Assembly: GCF_013386765.1 (NCBI RefSeq)
Contig: NZ_JACARE010000022.1
Location: 1 to 64,000, forward strand
Direction of reading: 5' to 3'
DNA length: 64,000 bases
DNA from: Pseudomonas yamanorum
GTDB taxonomy: Bacteria; Pseudomonadota; Gammaproteobacteria; Pseudomonadales; Pseudomonadaceae
The notes under the pieces are model-generated. The model was given only the letters and a program-made list of their open reading frames with translations. It did not search any database and was not told the DNA's origin. A program made the translations under genes and the position numbers. Position 1 is the first letter of the stretch. Each line of letters begins with the position of its first letter. Positions 8,031 through 18,030 of this stretch are shown here, piece by piece.

Positions 8031-9044
8031 TCAAAAGGTGCTGCGGGCCGGTTTGTTGTAGAAGCTGAGCAACACGTCGTAGCGGTGGGTGACGAGGGCA
8101 AAATCGTCACTCAGTTGCTGCGGCGTCCCATGCTCGCGCCAGTGCTGTTGCAGGGTTTGCAAGGCTTGCAGGTAGGCGTCCGCCGCCGGCGTGATGGTGT
8201 GCCAGAGATAGTTGGCAAACTCGTCCCGCGGCTTGCCGGGGTGCAGGCGTACATAGTCCTTGCCCTGGGCGCTTGCCTGTTGCACCGCGTCGATCAACGG
8301 CGCGAGTGTCTGCGGCGTCAGGGTGGCCAGGTACGCCCCTTGCTCCAACTCGTCCACGGCCGTGCGTGCGGCAATCATGTAGTTGAGCAGCTGCCAATTG
8401 ATGTCCTGGCCAAAGCGCGCCTGCAGCAGCGCCAGTTGCCCGGGACGCAGGCGCACATCCTCGCGCTCCAGGCGCTTGCGCAGCTCGGTGGAGGCGGCCA
8501 TATACGCGTCGCCCTTGATGACCATGGCCTGTGCCACCTGGCCTTCTGGTGGTTGAAAGCGCGACTGGCCGTACCGCTGGTAGAAGTCGAACGAGTTGGT
8601 CAGCGGCGTGACGTTCTGCAACGCCATCACGTAGCGCCCGGCAGCGTTGATCAACGGGCTGTCGGGTTCCAGGCGCTCAAGCTTGCCGGTGACGCGCTGG
8701 GCGCAGATATCGTTTTGCAAGTCGCGGCCCTGGGCTTCGTCGTGATCGCCGTACTCTTTGAGGATCCGGTCCATCTGCACGAGGGAATCGTAAGTCTGCT
8801 CGTCGAAGATGGACGGCCTGTACCATTGCTGATGGGTGTAGCCGTAGTAGAAAAGACGCCAGTCCCGGTCGACGCGGTTCATGCAGTCGATGATCGGCGC
8901 CAGGGCGCTGGCCTTGGCGGTTTCGGGGCCATCGCGTTTGTCCAGCCACAGTTGCACTTGTGCCACCTGCTTACTGGCGCCGGCCAGGCCGATCAAACCC
9001 AGGCCCAATGTCAGGCCGATGGGCACCAACCATTTCGGACTCAT
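8031..9044 (-). CDS. DUF3829 (YiiG-like) protein
   Basis: 337 residues, starting with a hydrophobic signal or anchor segment (residues 4-22, KWLVPIGLTLGLGLIGLAGA), then an all-helical domain typical of DUF3829: a run of helices with YNxLIxxxN-like segments (APIIDCMNRVDRDW near the start) and a repeat of the same fold in the C-terminal half. Function is unknown for the family. Its ATG overlaps the stop of the J-domain gene by 4 bases, so the two proteins are translationally coupled and probably act together at the inner membrane or periplasm. Confidence 0.7.
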   Translation of the reverse strand: MSPKWLVPIGLTLGLGLIGLAGASKQVAQVQLWLDKRDGPETAKASALAPIIDCMNRVDRDWRLFYYGYTHQQWYRPSIFDEQTYDSLVQMDRILKEYGDHDEAQGRDLQNDICAQRVTGKLERLEPDSPLINAAGRYVMALQNVTPLTNSFDFYQRYGQSRFQPPEGQVAQAMVIKGDAYMAASTELRKRLEREDVRLRPGQLALLQARFGQDINWQLLNYMIAARTAVDELEQGAYLATLTPQTLAPLIDAVQQASAQGKDYVRLHPGKPRDEFANYLWHTITPAADAYLQALQTLQQHWREHGTPQQLSDDFALVTHRYDVLLSFYNKPARSTF

Positions 9045-10609
9045 CGTTTTGCCTCCTGGCCATACCATTGCGCTTCGGTGGCGGGTGCCTGGCATTCCTG
9101 GGCTGTGGCCGGCAGGCGGCTGCACAGGCGTTCGGTCCATTGCTGCAAGCCCTGGTTGCGATTGACCTGATGCCGGGCGTCGAGCATTTTCAATCCGCCA
9201 TACAGCACCACGCACCCGGCGATGCACAAGGCGATCATGCTGGTCGGCCATTGGCTGTTGCCGGCCGTCCATGGGGTGTAGGTCTTCCGGGTGTGCCGCT
9301 TGAGCAGGCCGATGGCCGCCAGTACGAGCAGCAGCACCACGCTGGCTGCCGGGCCGATTTTGTAACCGACCGCCGCCATCATCACCGCGCCCGGCAACAG
9401 ATCGCGCAGGGGCAGCAGCGGCAAGCGAGTTGGGCTCAACCACATCGGAAGGCGGGCGCCCAGGCGCTCATCCAGCACGCGATACTGGTGAGCCAGTGGG
9501 CGCCATACATGCCACCCCACGAACCCGCCCATCACAATGGGGATCGACCACAACAGGCCGACGCCAAGGGTTCGCAGCAGGTTGCCGGCCTGGGAATCGG
9601 CATGGATCATGGCGCCCACCATGCAACCCACGACAGTCGCCAGCACCAGTGGCCAACTGTCGAATGTCCGCTCCCAGCCTTGCCAGAAGTAGGGTGTACC
9701 GCCGGGCATCGAGGCGGCCACTGTGGGGTGGTCGGCATAGATATCGGCGCTGAGACGTTGGCAGGCGGCCCAGTCGTCTGCGTTCAGGCGTTGGGCGAAG
9801 GCGCGGCGCTGGCCCAGGGTCATGGGCGCCAGCAGCAGGCGCGCGGCGCGTTGTTGCGGGGTGCCGGGAGGTTCGGCGGCCAGCTCCCGTTGGCGGGCAA
9901 TAAACTGCGGACTTTGCTGGCGCCGCAACAATTGCGGCCAATCGCCGGGCGGGCATGCATGATCGCTGCCGCCGTGCCAGCCCTGGCCGGCGCATACGGT
10001 TTCAAACACGGTCGGGGACCAGTAGCGGGTGTCCAGCAGCAGCTTGGCCAGCCACGTGTTGAACCACTGCGCATGGGGGGTCTTGTCAATCCAGGGTTCA
10101 CGCAGGCGCGCCGCATAGGCGGCCAGGAACCCGGCTTCATCCTGCTGTTCCAGAGGCAGGCGCAAGGATTTCTGCAGGGCCGCCTTGCTGTGCATTTCCA
10201 GGGCTTCGATCAGCACGCCGGGCAGTTCCAGGCGTTGCCAGGCGCTCAGCCAGTGGAAGGTTTCAAAGGCCCATTGGCGGTCGTCAAGGCTGACATCCTG
10301 GGTGTCGACGATGCGTTGCAGCAGGGTGACCTCAAACGCCAGCCCGCTGCCGGTTGCCAGGGCTTGCTGATACTGCTGTTGCAGGGTCTCGGCAGCGACG
10401 GTCGTGGGCACGTGCTCCAGCACCGCTGTCTGATCCGGTTCCTGCTGCCATTCGCTCCAGTTCAACGCCTCTTCATAGGCCTCTCGCAGGCGTTGGAAAC
10501 CCTCGGGATCGTCATCCGGGCGGGTTTTCTTCAGCAGGGCGGCGTATTGGCGTTTGATCGTGCGGGTATCGGCGTCGGAAGGCAGGCCGAGGATGTTCCA
10601 GCAACTCAT
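9041..10609 (-). CDS. Membrane J-domain protein (Hsc56/DjlB-DjlC type)
   Basis: 522 residues. The J domain is at residues 1-55 (SCWNILGLPSDADTRTIKRQ, then FQRLREAYEEAL). The HPD tripeptide needed to stimulate Hsp70 reads RPD (KKTRPDDDPEG), as I recall in the DjlB/DjlC group that partners HscC. A long cytoplasmic helical middle follows, then four or more hydrophobic segments between about 300 and 490. It probably brings an Hsp70 partner to the membrane or is a degenerate co-chaperone. It overlaps the DUF3829 gene downstream by 4 bases. Confidence 0.75.
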   Translation of the reverse strand: MSCWNILGLPSDADTRTIKRQYAALLKKTRPDDDPEGFQRLREAYEEALNWSEWQQEPDQTAVLEHVPTTVAAETLQQQYQQALATGSGLAFEVTLLQRIVDTQDVSLDDRQWAFETFHWLSAWQRLELPGVLIEALEMHSKAALQKSLRLPLEQQDEAGFLAAYAARLREPWIDKTPHAQWFNTWLAKLLLDTRYWSPTVFETVCAGQGWHGGSDHACPPGDWPQLLRRQQSPQFIARQRELAAEPPGTPQQRAARLLLAPMTLGQRRAFAQRLNADDWAACQRLSADIYADHPTVAASMPGGTPYFWQGWERTFDSWPLVLATVVGCMVGAMIHADSQAGNLLRTLGVGLLWSIPIVMGGFVGWHVWRPLAHQYRVLDERLGARLPMWLSPTRLPLLPLRDLLPGAVMMAAVGYKIGPAASVVLLLVLAAIGLLKRHTRKTYTPWTAGNSQWPTSMIALCIAGCVVLYGGLKMLDARHQVNRNQGLQQWTERLCSRLPATAQECQAPATEAQWYGQEAKR

Positions 10610-10748
10610 GTGCGGTGCAACTCCATGAACAACGGCATCACCCTCCTGGCGGGTGATGCGATGGCGCGCACATTACCTGTTTGCGGTGAATCTGTCCTCG
10701 GTGCAGTGATAGCTATTGGCCAATTTGCCGGCGGAAGCGAGGAGGGGC

Positions 10749-10777
10749 CGGCGCGTGCAAATCCACCCGCGCCGGCA
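10749..10777 (-). terminator. Hairpin after the DUF1254 gene
   Basis: A 9-bp perfect GC-rich stem (GCCGGCGCG/CGCGCCGGC) with an 11-base loop, 16 bases past the stop codon. There is no clear U run. The rest of 10610-10792 holds only another stem (ATCACCC/GGGTGAT near 10637) and no gene. Confidence 0.45.
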
Positions 10778-10792
10778 TCAGTTGATAAGAAC

Positions 10793-12193
10793 CTACTTGA
10801 TCGGTGTCAGCGGGGGCTGTTTCCATTGACCGTTACCCACTTCAGGCTTGGGCAGGTAAATGCGCAACAGGGCGTAGAACGGGCCGGGAGGTGCCGGCAG
10901 CCAGTTGCTCTGTTCGGCTTTCGGCGGCTCGTGGTGCGCCACCAGCAGCGTCAGGCCGCCGTCGGCATCAAGCTTGAAGCTGGGCATCATCCCCGAGGTG
11001 AGCAGGTAGCGCTTCTTCAGGTTGGGCGTCAGCAGCTTGGTCTTGGCGTTGTACATGGTCAGTGACCAGAAGGCGCCGGCCGGTGGCAACTGGTCCTTGG
11101 CGAAGTGCAGGGTGTAGCTGTGACGGGCGCCGTTGGCGGGTTTGCCTTCGCTGTCCACGGAGTAACGCAGGTAGGCGGTTTCATCGCCGGAGTTGCCGAA
11201 CAGGTGCACGTTGGCGCCGGCGTAGCGGTACAGGTAATTGTTTTGCAGATGGTCGCGGTTGCCGAACAGGTCACCACTGGTTACCTGGTGGGTGTCGATC
11301 TTGTCCTTCTTGAAGGCTGCGTACTCGGCCTTGCCGTCGGCGATGCCGTCATCCAAAGCTTTGCGTTGCTCAACGGTCAGTGCCTTGAGGTCGAACGGCT
11401 TACCGGCCTCGACGCCAATTTTCGCAAACCGTGCCAGCAGGTCCTTTTCACTGTCCTGTGGCGCGGCGTAGGCCAACATGAAGTTCAGGTAGCGGAACAG
11501 GTGCACGCTGTCGCTCATGGTCGGCGTGGGCTTGGGCCAGGCAATTTTCGGCGGCTTGACGGGTTTGGGCTGGTTTACATAGTTGCTCAGGGTCTGGACC
11601 TTGTAGCCGCCCTGGATCTGCTTGACCTTGCCCAGGTCCTTCTCATCGAACAATTGCGTGCGGTACAGGGCGTAGGCGATGTTGCTTTCGCTGTACACCA
11701 CCCGGTCGATATTGGTCGGTTGCTGGCCTTTCCAGCCCGGGCCGGCAACCATGTAGTGGCCACCGTTGTTGCCGGTGCTGCGGGTGCCCAGGTAGCCGAA
11801 GTTCTGCGTATAGAGGTCGATCAACTGCACGGCGTAGTAGCGGTTGTCTTCGATCTTCGGCAGGGTCAGCACCACCGGTTCGGCCCGCAGGTCCAGCCAG
11901 ACAAACGAGTTGGGGGTGTCCGGGTTGGGCGTGGGGATCGCAGTGTCCTTGGGGGTTATCGCCTGCGCGGTGTTACCGATATGGTTGAACGGCGCCTTGA
12001 AATTCGGCCCGGTCTTGTCGACGGCCTGGCTGTAGAGGGTCTTGTACATCTCCACCACGGGGAAGCCATACAGGTAGGCTTCCTTGGCGATGGCCCGGGC
12101 TTCACTCGGCGTGGCGGTGAAATCGGCCCAGGCGCCGGTGCTCATGAGAATCGAGAGGCTCGCCAACAGCAGGCGCGTCGGTTTTGTCATCAT
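10793..12193 (-). CDS. DUF1254/DUF1214 family secreted protein
   Basis: 466 residues, with a signal peptide (residues 1-24, ending STGAWA) for export to the periplasm. The DUF1254 domain comes first (EAYLYGFPVVEMYKTLY at about 37-53; NPDTPNSFVWLDLRAEPVVL) and DUF1214 second (GAFWSLTMYNAKT). The family is widespread and functionally undefined; structures are beta-sandwich. No partner gene is adjacent. The start is one of two neighbouring ATGs (12193 or 12190). Confidence 0.85.
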   Translation of the reverse strand: MMTKPTRLLLASLSILMSTGAWADFTATPSEARAIAKEAYLYGFPVVEMYKTLYSQAVDKTGPNFKAPFNHIGNTAQAITPKDTAIPTPNPDTPNSFVWLDLRAEPVVLTLPKIEDNRYYAVQLIDLYTQNFGYLGTRSTGNNGGHYMVAGPGWKGQQPTNIDRVVYSESNIAYALYRTQLFDEKDLGKVKQIQGGYKVQTLSNYVNQPKPVKPPKIAWPKPTPTMSDSVHLFRYLNFMLAYAAPQDSEKDLLARFAKIGVEAGKPFDLKALTVEQRKALDDGIADGKAEYAAFKKDKIDTHQVTSGDLFGNRDHLQNNYLYRYAGANVHLFGNSGDETAYLRYSVDSEGKPANGARHSYTLHFAKDQLPPAGAFWSLTMYNAKTKLLTPNLKKRYLLTSGMMPSFKLDADGGLTLLVAHHEPPKAEQSNWLPAPPGPFYALLRIYLPKPEVGNGQWKQPPLTPIK

Positions 12194-12372
12194 GTTGTTG
12201 CGTCCTTCCTAAACTCTGTACCGGGGTTGGGGAGATGATGGCGTGGAGTTTCGCGTTTTATTGGCCGAACGTCACGTTAATCCCTCAGCCGTTGATTGCG
12301 GCTCAGGCGAAAGCCCAGGGTGGGTTGGCGAGGGGCGTCATGGAATGTTTGCAGGCCTGCAACGGGCGCGAA

Positions 12373-12397
12373 AATGCCGCCACGAGAGGGCGGCATT
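12373..12397 (-). terminator. Rho-independent terminator of the receiver gene
   Basis: On the minus strand: AATGCCGCC, 7-base loop, GGCGGCATT followed by TTTC, 14 bases after the stop codon of the single-domain receiver gene. Confidence 0.7.
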
Positions 12398-12410
12398 GAA
12401 GGGGATGGAT

Positions 12411-12770
12411 TCAGGCCAGCATCGATTTGACCTTGTCACGCAACTGATCGATCGAGAACGGCTTGCCAATCACCTGCATATCAGCTGGCACGTCGATGTT
12501 TTCGGCATAGCCACTGGCAAACAGAATGGGCAGGGCTGGACGCAATTCGCGGGCCTTGATGGCCAGTTGCTTGCCGTCCATGTCGGGCAGGCCGACATCG
12601 GTCATCATCAGGTCGATGACCTGCGCGGTATTGCCGATGATGCCCAGCGCCGCTTCGGCATCGGCCGCTTCAAGCACCTGGAATTCCAGCTCTTCGAGGA
12701 CATCGACGATCAGCATACGCACGATGGCATCGTCTTCGACGACAAGGATGGTGGAGGCTGCGGCGGACAT
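12411..12770 (-). CDS. Single-domain response regulator (CheY/FixJ-receiver type)
   Basis: 119 residues, all receiver: acidic pair in VVEDDAIVR (residues 10-18), phospho-acceptor Asp58 in MMTDVGLPDMDG, switch residues in FASGYAE and Lys in VIGKPF. There is no output domain, so it must act by protein contact or as a phosphate carrier. Its sequence is most like the receivers attached to hybrid kinases, for example the one ending the kinase at 24563-26233. It is divergent from the large hybrid kinase at 13115. The start at 12770 fits the family; a longer reading to 12854 has no support. Confidence 0.85.
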   Translation of the reverse strand: MSAAASTILVVEDDAIVRMLIVDVLEELEFQVLEAADAEAALGIIGNTAQVIDLMMTDVGLPDMDGKQLAIKARELRPALPILFASGYAENIDVPADMQVIGKPFSIDQLRDKVKSMLA

Positions 12771-13114
12771 AGTCAGGGTTCCCGAGAAGTTGAGGGGTGC
12801 AGGTCTTGATCGGTTGAAAGACCATCCTCTAATGAGTTGCGTCAATCTCGGCAAGTTCCCGAAACAGGGGAGACATTGTGCCGCGTATGTGTAGGAATGT
12901 CCTCCAGTGTTACTAAATTGTGCTGTGTCTACAGGGCGCAGCTACAGGCGCCGTTGTGTGCGAGGAACACGGTCAATTGCAACCTGTAGAAAACCACGGG
13001 CACTCGTCGATTTTTCAATGACTTACGCAGTCAATTAGACCAATTCCGGCAGAAAAATAGCGTTGCGGCGCGACTTTGGGGCAAACTCCTCGTTTTTCCG
13101 CACTTGGCCAAGGC
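12771..13114. other. Divergent intergenic region of the signalling island
   Basis: 344 bases between the receiver gene and the hybrid kinase gene. It must hold promoters for both directions. I see AT-rich stretches near 13010-13060 but no confident hexamers and no gene. Confidence 0.5.
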
Positions 13115-16100
13115 ATGCCCATGACTCCCGCGTCGTCAGTCGATGAGAAAAGCTTCCGTAAACTGCTGGGCCGCAACGTGGCGTTGCCGCTGGGCGTCGG
13201 CGTGCTCAGCGCGGTGTTTTTCGTGTGCCTGATCACTTACCTGCTGTCGGTGATCCAGTGGGTGGAGCACACCGACCGGGTGATCAACAACCTCAACGAA
13301 ACCTCCAAGCTGACGGTTGACCTGGAAACCGGCATGCGCGGCTTTTTGATCACCGGCGACGAGCACTTCCTCGACCCGTATGAAGTGGCCAAGCCGCGGA
13401 TCATTTCCGACTTGCGCAACCTGCAGGAACTGGTGGCGGACAACCCGGAGCAGGTAGACCGACTCAAGCGCCTGGAGTCGCTGCAAATGGCGTGGAACAC
13501 CTACGCCCAGTCGATGATTGACATGCAGCGCCAGAACGGCGATTACCGTTCGGCCGTGAAAGCCGGGCGTGGCAAGAGCCTGACGGATGAGATCCGCAAG
13601 GAATACGACCGGGCGGTGGCGATGGAGCAACAGTTCCGCATCACCCGTAATGAAGACGTCACTCGCACCACCATCATCAGTGTCAGCCTGTACTTGGTGT
13701 TTGTGCTCGGGCTCAGCGGCATCCTGGCGTATATCGGCAGAAAGAACTTACTAGAACTATCAACGAGTTACAGCGAAAACCTCGAGTCGCAACAGAGGAT
13801 TGCCAAGCGCCTTGAACAGCAAGCCTGGCTGCGCAACGGCCAGACCGAACTGGCCGAACAGGTGCTGGGCCAACTGAGCCTGAACATGCTGGGTCGCAAC
13901 GTGTTGCAGTTCTTTGCCCAATACATGGGCTCGGCGGTCGCGGCGCTGTACGTGCGTGAAGAGCACGGCGGCCTCACACGGGTGGCCACCTATGGTTTCT
14001 CCCGTGAGCAAGAGCAGCAGGAACAGTCGATTTACAACGATGAAGGCATCGTCGGCCAGTCGGCCCGCCAGGACCGCCTGATTCGCCTGGACGATGTGCC
14101 GGTGGACTACTTCAAGGTCAGTTCCGGCCTGGGCGAGGGCCCGACCCGCAGTGTGCTGGTGGTGCCCACCAGCGATGATGGCCGGGTCAACGGTGTGATC
14201 GAGCTGGGCTTCTTGCGCGAGCTGGACGAGCGTGACGTGGAATTGCTGGAGCTGATTGCCGACAACATTGGCACCTCCATCGAAGCCGCCCGTTATCGCC
14301 AGCGTTTGCAGGAAGTACTCGCTGAAACCCAGCAGCTCAATGAAGAACTGCAAGTGCAGCAGGAAGAGCTCAAGACCGCCAACGAAGAGCTGGAAGAACA
14401 GTCGCGCATCCTCAAGGAATCCCAGGCCCACCTGGAAACCCAGCAGGCAGAGCTGGAGCAGACCAACGAGCAACTGGCCGAACAGACCCAGACCCTGGCC
14501 GAACAGCGCGACGCCATGGACGAGAAGAACGTCCAGCTCAATCGGGTACAGATCGAGCTGGAAGAGCGCGCCGACGAGTTGCAGCGCTCCAGCAAGTACA
14601 AGTCCGAGTTCCTTGCCAACATGTCCCATGAGCTGCGCACACCGCTCAACAGCTCGTTGATCCTGGCCAAGTTGCTGGCGGAGAACCCCCAGGAAAACCT
14701 CAGCGCCGAGCAGGTCAAGTTTGCCGAGTCGATTTACTCGGCCGGCAACGATCTGCTTAACCTGATCAACGACATCCTCGACATCTCCAAAGTCGAGGCC
14801 GGCAAGCTGGAGATGCGTCCGGAGAACACCAGTGTTGCGCGTCTGGTGGATGGTTTGCGCGGCATGTTCGAACCGCTGGCGGCCGACCGCAAGCTGGGGT
14901 TCCAGGTGGAGGTCCAGGAAGGTTCGCCGCACATGCTGTACACCGACCGCCAGCGTCTGGAGCAGATCCTCAAGAACCTGCTGTCCAACGCGGTCAAGTT
15001 CACCGAGAAGGGCCAGGTCAGCCTGACGGTCTCCCGCCAGCCAGGGGAAGGCATTGCCTTCACCGTGCGCGACTCGGGCATCGGGATTGCACCGGACCAG
15101 CAGGAAAGCATCTTCGAGGCCTTTCGCCAGGCCGACGGCACCACCAACCGCCGGTATGGCGGCACCGGCCTGGGCCTGTCGATCTCCCGTGACCTGGCCA
15201 GCTTGCTGGGCGGTTACATCAGCGTCACCAGCGAGCCGGGCCAGGGCAGCATCTTTACCCTGGTGATACCGGAGCACTATGTGGAGCGTGATGAAGACGC
15301 GCCGCTGCCGGAACAGCCGCGTGCGGTGACTCCGGCCCCCGCACCGGCACCCATCAAGGTGTCGCCGATGCCGGTGGCCGAGGCCGCGCTGATCCCGCGC
15401 TTCATTGATGACCGCGACAAGGCGCCGTTTGCCACCCGCTGCATCCTGGTGGTGGAAGATGAACCGAACTTTGCGCGGATCCTCTTCGACCTGGCCCATG
15501 AGCTGGGTTACCACTGCCTGGTGGCCCATGGTGCCGACGAAGGTTACGCCCTGGCCGAGCAGTACATTCCCGACGCGATCCTGCTGGACATGCGCCTGCC
15601 CGACCATTCCGGCCTGACCGTGCTGCAGCGCCTGAAGGAACATGCCGGGACCCGGCACATCCCGGTGCATGTGATTTCCGTCGAAGACCGCGTCGAAGCC
15701 GCAATGCACATGGGCGCCATCGGGTATGCGGTCAAGCCCACCACCCGCGAAGAGCTCAAGGACGTGTTTGCGCGCCTGGAAGCCAAGCTGACGCAGAAGG
15801 TCAAGCGTGTGCTGCTGGTGGAAGATGACGACCTGCAGCGCGACAGCATTGCCCGCCTGATCGGCGACGATGACATTGAGATCACCGCCGTTGGCTTCGC
15901 CCAGGAGGCACTGGACCTGCTGCGCACCAACATCTACGACTGCATGATCATCGACCTCAAGCTGCCGGACATGCTCGGCAACGAGTTGCTCAAGCGCATG
16001 TCCACTGAGGACATCTGCTCGTTCCCGCCGGTGATTGTCTACACCGGACGCAACCTGACCCGCGACGAAGAGGCCGAACTGCGCAAGTATTCGCGTTCGA

Positions 16101-16618
16101 TCATCATCAAGGGCGCGCGCTCACCTGAACGTTTGCTGGACGAGGTGACACTCTTTCTGCACAAAGTCGAATCCCAGTTGTCCCATGAACGCCAGACAAT
16201 GCTCAGGACCGCCCGCAGCCGCGACAAGGTCTTCGAGGGGCGCAAGATCCTGTTGGTGGACGACGATGTGCGCAATATCTTTGCCCTGACCAGCGCCCTG
16301 GAACACAAGGGCGCGATCGTGGTGATCGGCCGTAACGGCCGCGAGGCCATCGAGAAACTCAATGAAGTCGACGATATCGACCTGGTGCTGATGGACGTGA
16401 TGATGCCGGAGATGGACGGTTACGAGGCCACGGCCTTGATCCGCCAGGACCCGCGCTGGCGCAAGCTGCCGATCATCGCGGTGACGGCCAAGGCCATGAA
16501 GGACGATCAGGAACGCTGCCTCGCCGCGGGTTCCAACGATTACCTGGCCAAGCCCATCGACCTGGACCGGTTGTTTTCGTTGATTCGTGTATGGCTACCC
16601 AAGATGGAACGGATTTAA
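13115..16618 (+). CDS. CHASE3-GAF hybrid histidine kinase with three receivers
   Basis: 1167 residues. TM1 at about 22-44, a CHASE3 periplasmic sensor ([19 protein letters not shown]), TM2 at about 190-210, a GAF-like domain (about 235-400), a long coiled coil rich in Glu/Gln (about 405-490), HisKA with His505 ([11 protein letters not shown]), ATPase lobe ([23 protein letters not shown]), then three receivers with Asp825, Asp947 and Asp1094. It heads a five-gene signalling operon with CheR, CheB, a receiver-kinase and a receiver; the CheR gene starts on the next base. This architecture implies several phosphotransfer outlets. Stimulus unknown. Confidence 0.9.
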   Translation: MPMTPASSVDEKSFRKLLGRNVALPLGVGVLSAVFFVCLITYLLSVIQWVEHTDRVINNLNETSKLTVDLETGMRGFLITGDEHFLDPYEVAKPRIISDLRNLQELVADNPEQVDRLKRLESLQMAWNTYAQSMIDMQRQNGDYRSAVKAGRGKSLTDEIRKEYDRAVAMEQQFRITRNEDVTRTTIISVSLYLVFVLGLSGILAYIGRKNLLELSTSYSENLESQQRIAKRLEQQAWLRNGQTELAEQVLGQLSLNMLGRNVLQFFAQYMGSAVAALYVREEHGGLTRVATYGFSREQEQQEQSIYNDEGIVGQSARQDRLIRLDDVPVDYFKVSSGLGEGPTRSVLVVPTSDDGRVNGVIELGFLRELDERDVELLELIADNIGTSIEAARYRQRLQEVLAETQQLNEELQVQQEELKTANEELEEQSRILKESQAHLETQQAELEQTNEQLAEQTQTLAEQRDAMDEKNVQLNRVQIELEERADELQRSSKYKSEFLANMSHELRTPLNSSLILAKLLAENPQENLSAEQVKFAESIYSAGNDLLNLINDILDISKVEAGKLEMRPENTSVARLVDGLRGMFEPLAADRKLGFQVEVQEGSPHMLYTDRQRLEQILKNLLSNAVKFTEKGQVSLTVSRQPGEGIAFTVRDSGIGIAPDQQESIFEAFRQADGTTNRRYGGTGLGLSISRDLASLLGGYISVTSEPGQGSIFTLVIPEHYVERDEDAPLPEQPRAVTPAPAPAPIKVSPMPVAEAALIPRFIDDRDKAPFATRCILVVEDEPNFARILFDLAHELGYHCLVAHGADEGYALAEQYIPDAILLDMRLPDHSGLTVLQRLKEHAGTRHIPVHVISVEDRVEAAMHMGAIGYAVKPTTREELKDVFARLEAKLTQKVKRVLLVEDDDLQRDSIARLIGDDDIEITAVGFAQEALDLLRTNIYDCMIIDLKLPDMLGNELLKRMSTEDICSFPPVIVYTGRNLTRDEEAELRKYSRSIIIKGARSPERLLDEVTLFLHKVESQLSHERQTMLRTARSRDKVFEGRKILLVDDDVRNIFALTSALEHKGAIVVIGRNGREAIEKLNEVDDIDLVLMDVMMPEMDGYEATALIRQDPRWRKLPIIAVTAKAMKDDQERCLAAGSNDYLAKPIDLDRLFSLIRVWLPKMERI

Positions 16619-17434
16619 TTGGAAAGAAGTGCCGATATTGAACTGCGCTTGTTGATTGAGGCGATTTACCTCAAGTACAGCTATGACTTTCGCGACTACT
16701 CCGGGGCTTCGGTCAAGCGCCGCGTGGCCCACGCCTTGCGCCAGTTCGACTGCAATACCATCTCGGCCTTGCAGGAGCGGGTGCTGCACGACCCGGCGGC
16801 GTTCATGCAGCTGTTGCAGTTCCTGACCATTCCCGTCAGCGAGATGTTTCGCGACCCCTCGCACTTTTTGGCGATTCGCCAGGAAGTCGTGCCGCTGCTC
16901 AAGACCTACCCGTCGATCAAGATCTGGATCGCCGGCTGCAGCACCGGGGAAGAGGTGTATTCCATGGCCATCCTGCTGCGCGAGGAGGGCTTGCTGGAGC
17001 GCACCATCATCTACGCGACGGATATCAATCCGCGGTCCCTGGAAAAAGCCAAGCAGGGGATTTTTTCCCTTGAGAATATCCGCGCCTATACCCACAACTA
17101 CCAGCAGGCCGGCGGGCAACGTTCATTTGCCGATTACTACACGGCGGCTTACGATCACGCGATTTTCGACAAGACCCTGCGGGAGAACGTGACCTTTGCC
17201 GATCACAGCCTGGCGACCGACAGCGTATTCTCGGAAACTCAATTAATTTCGTGCCGTAATGTACTGATTTACTTCAATAAAAAGTTGCAGGATAGAGCGT
17301 TTGGATTGTTTCATGAGTCGCTGTGTCATCGCGGCTTCCTGGTGCTGGGCAGCAAGGAAACCCTGGATTTCTCGGGATACAGCAAACAGTTCGAACCGCT
17401 GGTCAAGCAAGAACGGATCTACCGAAAATTATGA
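16619..17434 (+). CDS. CheR-type protein-glutamate methyltransferase
   Basis: 271 residues: an N-terminal helical CheR domain (LRLLIEAIYLKYSYDFRDYS) and an SAM-dependent methyltransferase domain with motif IWIAGCSTGEEVYS (about 102-115) and the RNVLIYFN segment near 220. It uses TTG as start, directly after the preceding stop. No methyl-accepting chemoreceptor is encoded nearby, so the substrate may not be a classical chemoreceptor; the same pairing is seen in other clusters where CheR/CheB domains work with hybrid kinases. It overlaps cheB by 4 bases. Confidence 0.9.
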   Translation: MERSADIELRLLIEAIYLKYSYDFRDYSGASVKRRVAHALRQFDCNTISALQERVLHDPAAFMQLLQFLTIPVSEMFRDPSHFLAIRQEVVPLLKTYPSIKIWIAGCSTGEEVYSMAILLREEGLLERTIIYATDINPRSLEKAKQGIFSLENIRAYTHNYQQAGGQRSFADYYTAAYDHAIFDKTLRENVTFADHSLATDSVFSETQLISCRNVLIYFNKKLQDRAFGLFHESLCHRGFLVLGSKETLDFSGYSKQFEPLVKQERIYRKL

Positions 17435-18030
17435 ATCAAGCGACTGCCAGCCCGGTATCCGGGATCGAGGCCATTGTGATTGGCGCGTCTGCAGGCGGGG
17501 TCGAGGCGTTGCTGAGCATTTTTGGTGAGTTGCCGGCGAACTTTGGCCTGCCAATCGTTACCGTGTTGCACCTCCCGGACGAGCGCCGCAGCCAGCTGGC
17601 GGAAGTGTTCGACCGGCGTGTCTCGATGAAGGTCGTGGAGGCGCGGGACAAGGAAGTGATCCAGCCTGGCACCCTGTATTTCGCCGGCCCCGGTTATCAC
17701 CTGTCGGTGGAGCACGACCGCAGCCTGTCACTGAGCCAGGAAGACCGCGTGCACCATTCCCGGCCCGCTATCGACTACCTGTTCGAGTCGGCTGCCGATG
17801 TCTATGGCAAGGGCTTGATGGCGATCCTGCTGACGGGCGCCAACCAGGACGGCGCCCGGGGCATGGCCCACGTCAAGCAGTGCGGCGGTATCACGATCGT
17901 CCAGGACCCTTCAGAGGCCCGGATTGCCGTGATGCCACGGGCCGCCCTGGCGTTGCATACACCTGACCATATTCTTCCCTTGAGCCGCATCGGCACCTTG
18001 CTGGCTTCCCTGGAATCTTCCCCATGTTAA
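17431..18030 (+). CDS. CheB-type methylesterase domain without receiver
   Basis: 199 residues, covering only the CheB catalytic domain. The catalytic Ser is in IGASAGG (about residue 17), the His in VLHLPDERRSQL and the Asp in LLTGANQDGARG. The receiver found in chemotaxis CheB is absent, so activity is not controlled by its own phosphorylation. It overlaps cheR upstream by 4 bases and the receiver-kinase gene downstream by 7 bases, which indicates one tightly coupled unit. Confidence 0.9.
   Translation: MNQATASPVSGIEAIVIGASAGGVEALLSIFGELPANFGLPIVTVLHLPDERRSQLAEVFDRRVSMKVVEARDKEVIQPGTLYFAGPGYHLSVEHDRSLSLSQEDRVHHSRPAIDYLFESAADVYGKGLMAILLTGANQDGARGMAHVKQCGGITIVQDPSEARIAVMPRAALALHTPDHILPLSRIGTLLASLESSPC

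Noticed and set aside
8960-11065. A 701-codon open frame on the + strand
   Set aside because: It is antisense to the J-domain and DUF1254 genes and arises from their high-GC codon use. The translation is Gln/His/Ala/Gly rich with no domain.
13760-15709. A 649-codon open frame on the - strand
   Set aside because: It is antisense to the kinase and GAF region of the hybrid kinase, with composition typical of shadow frames.
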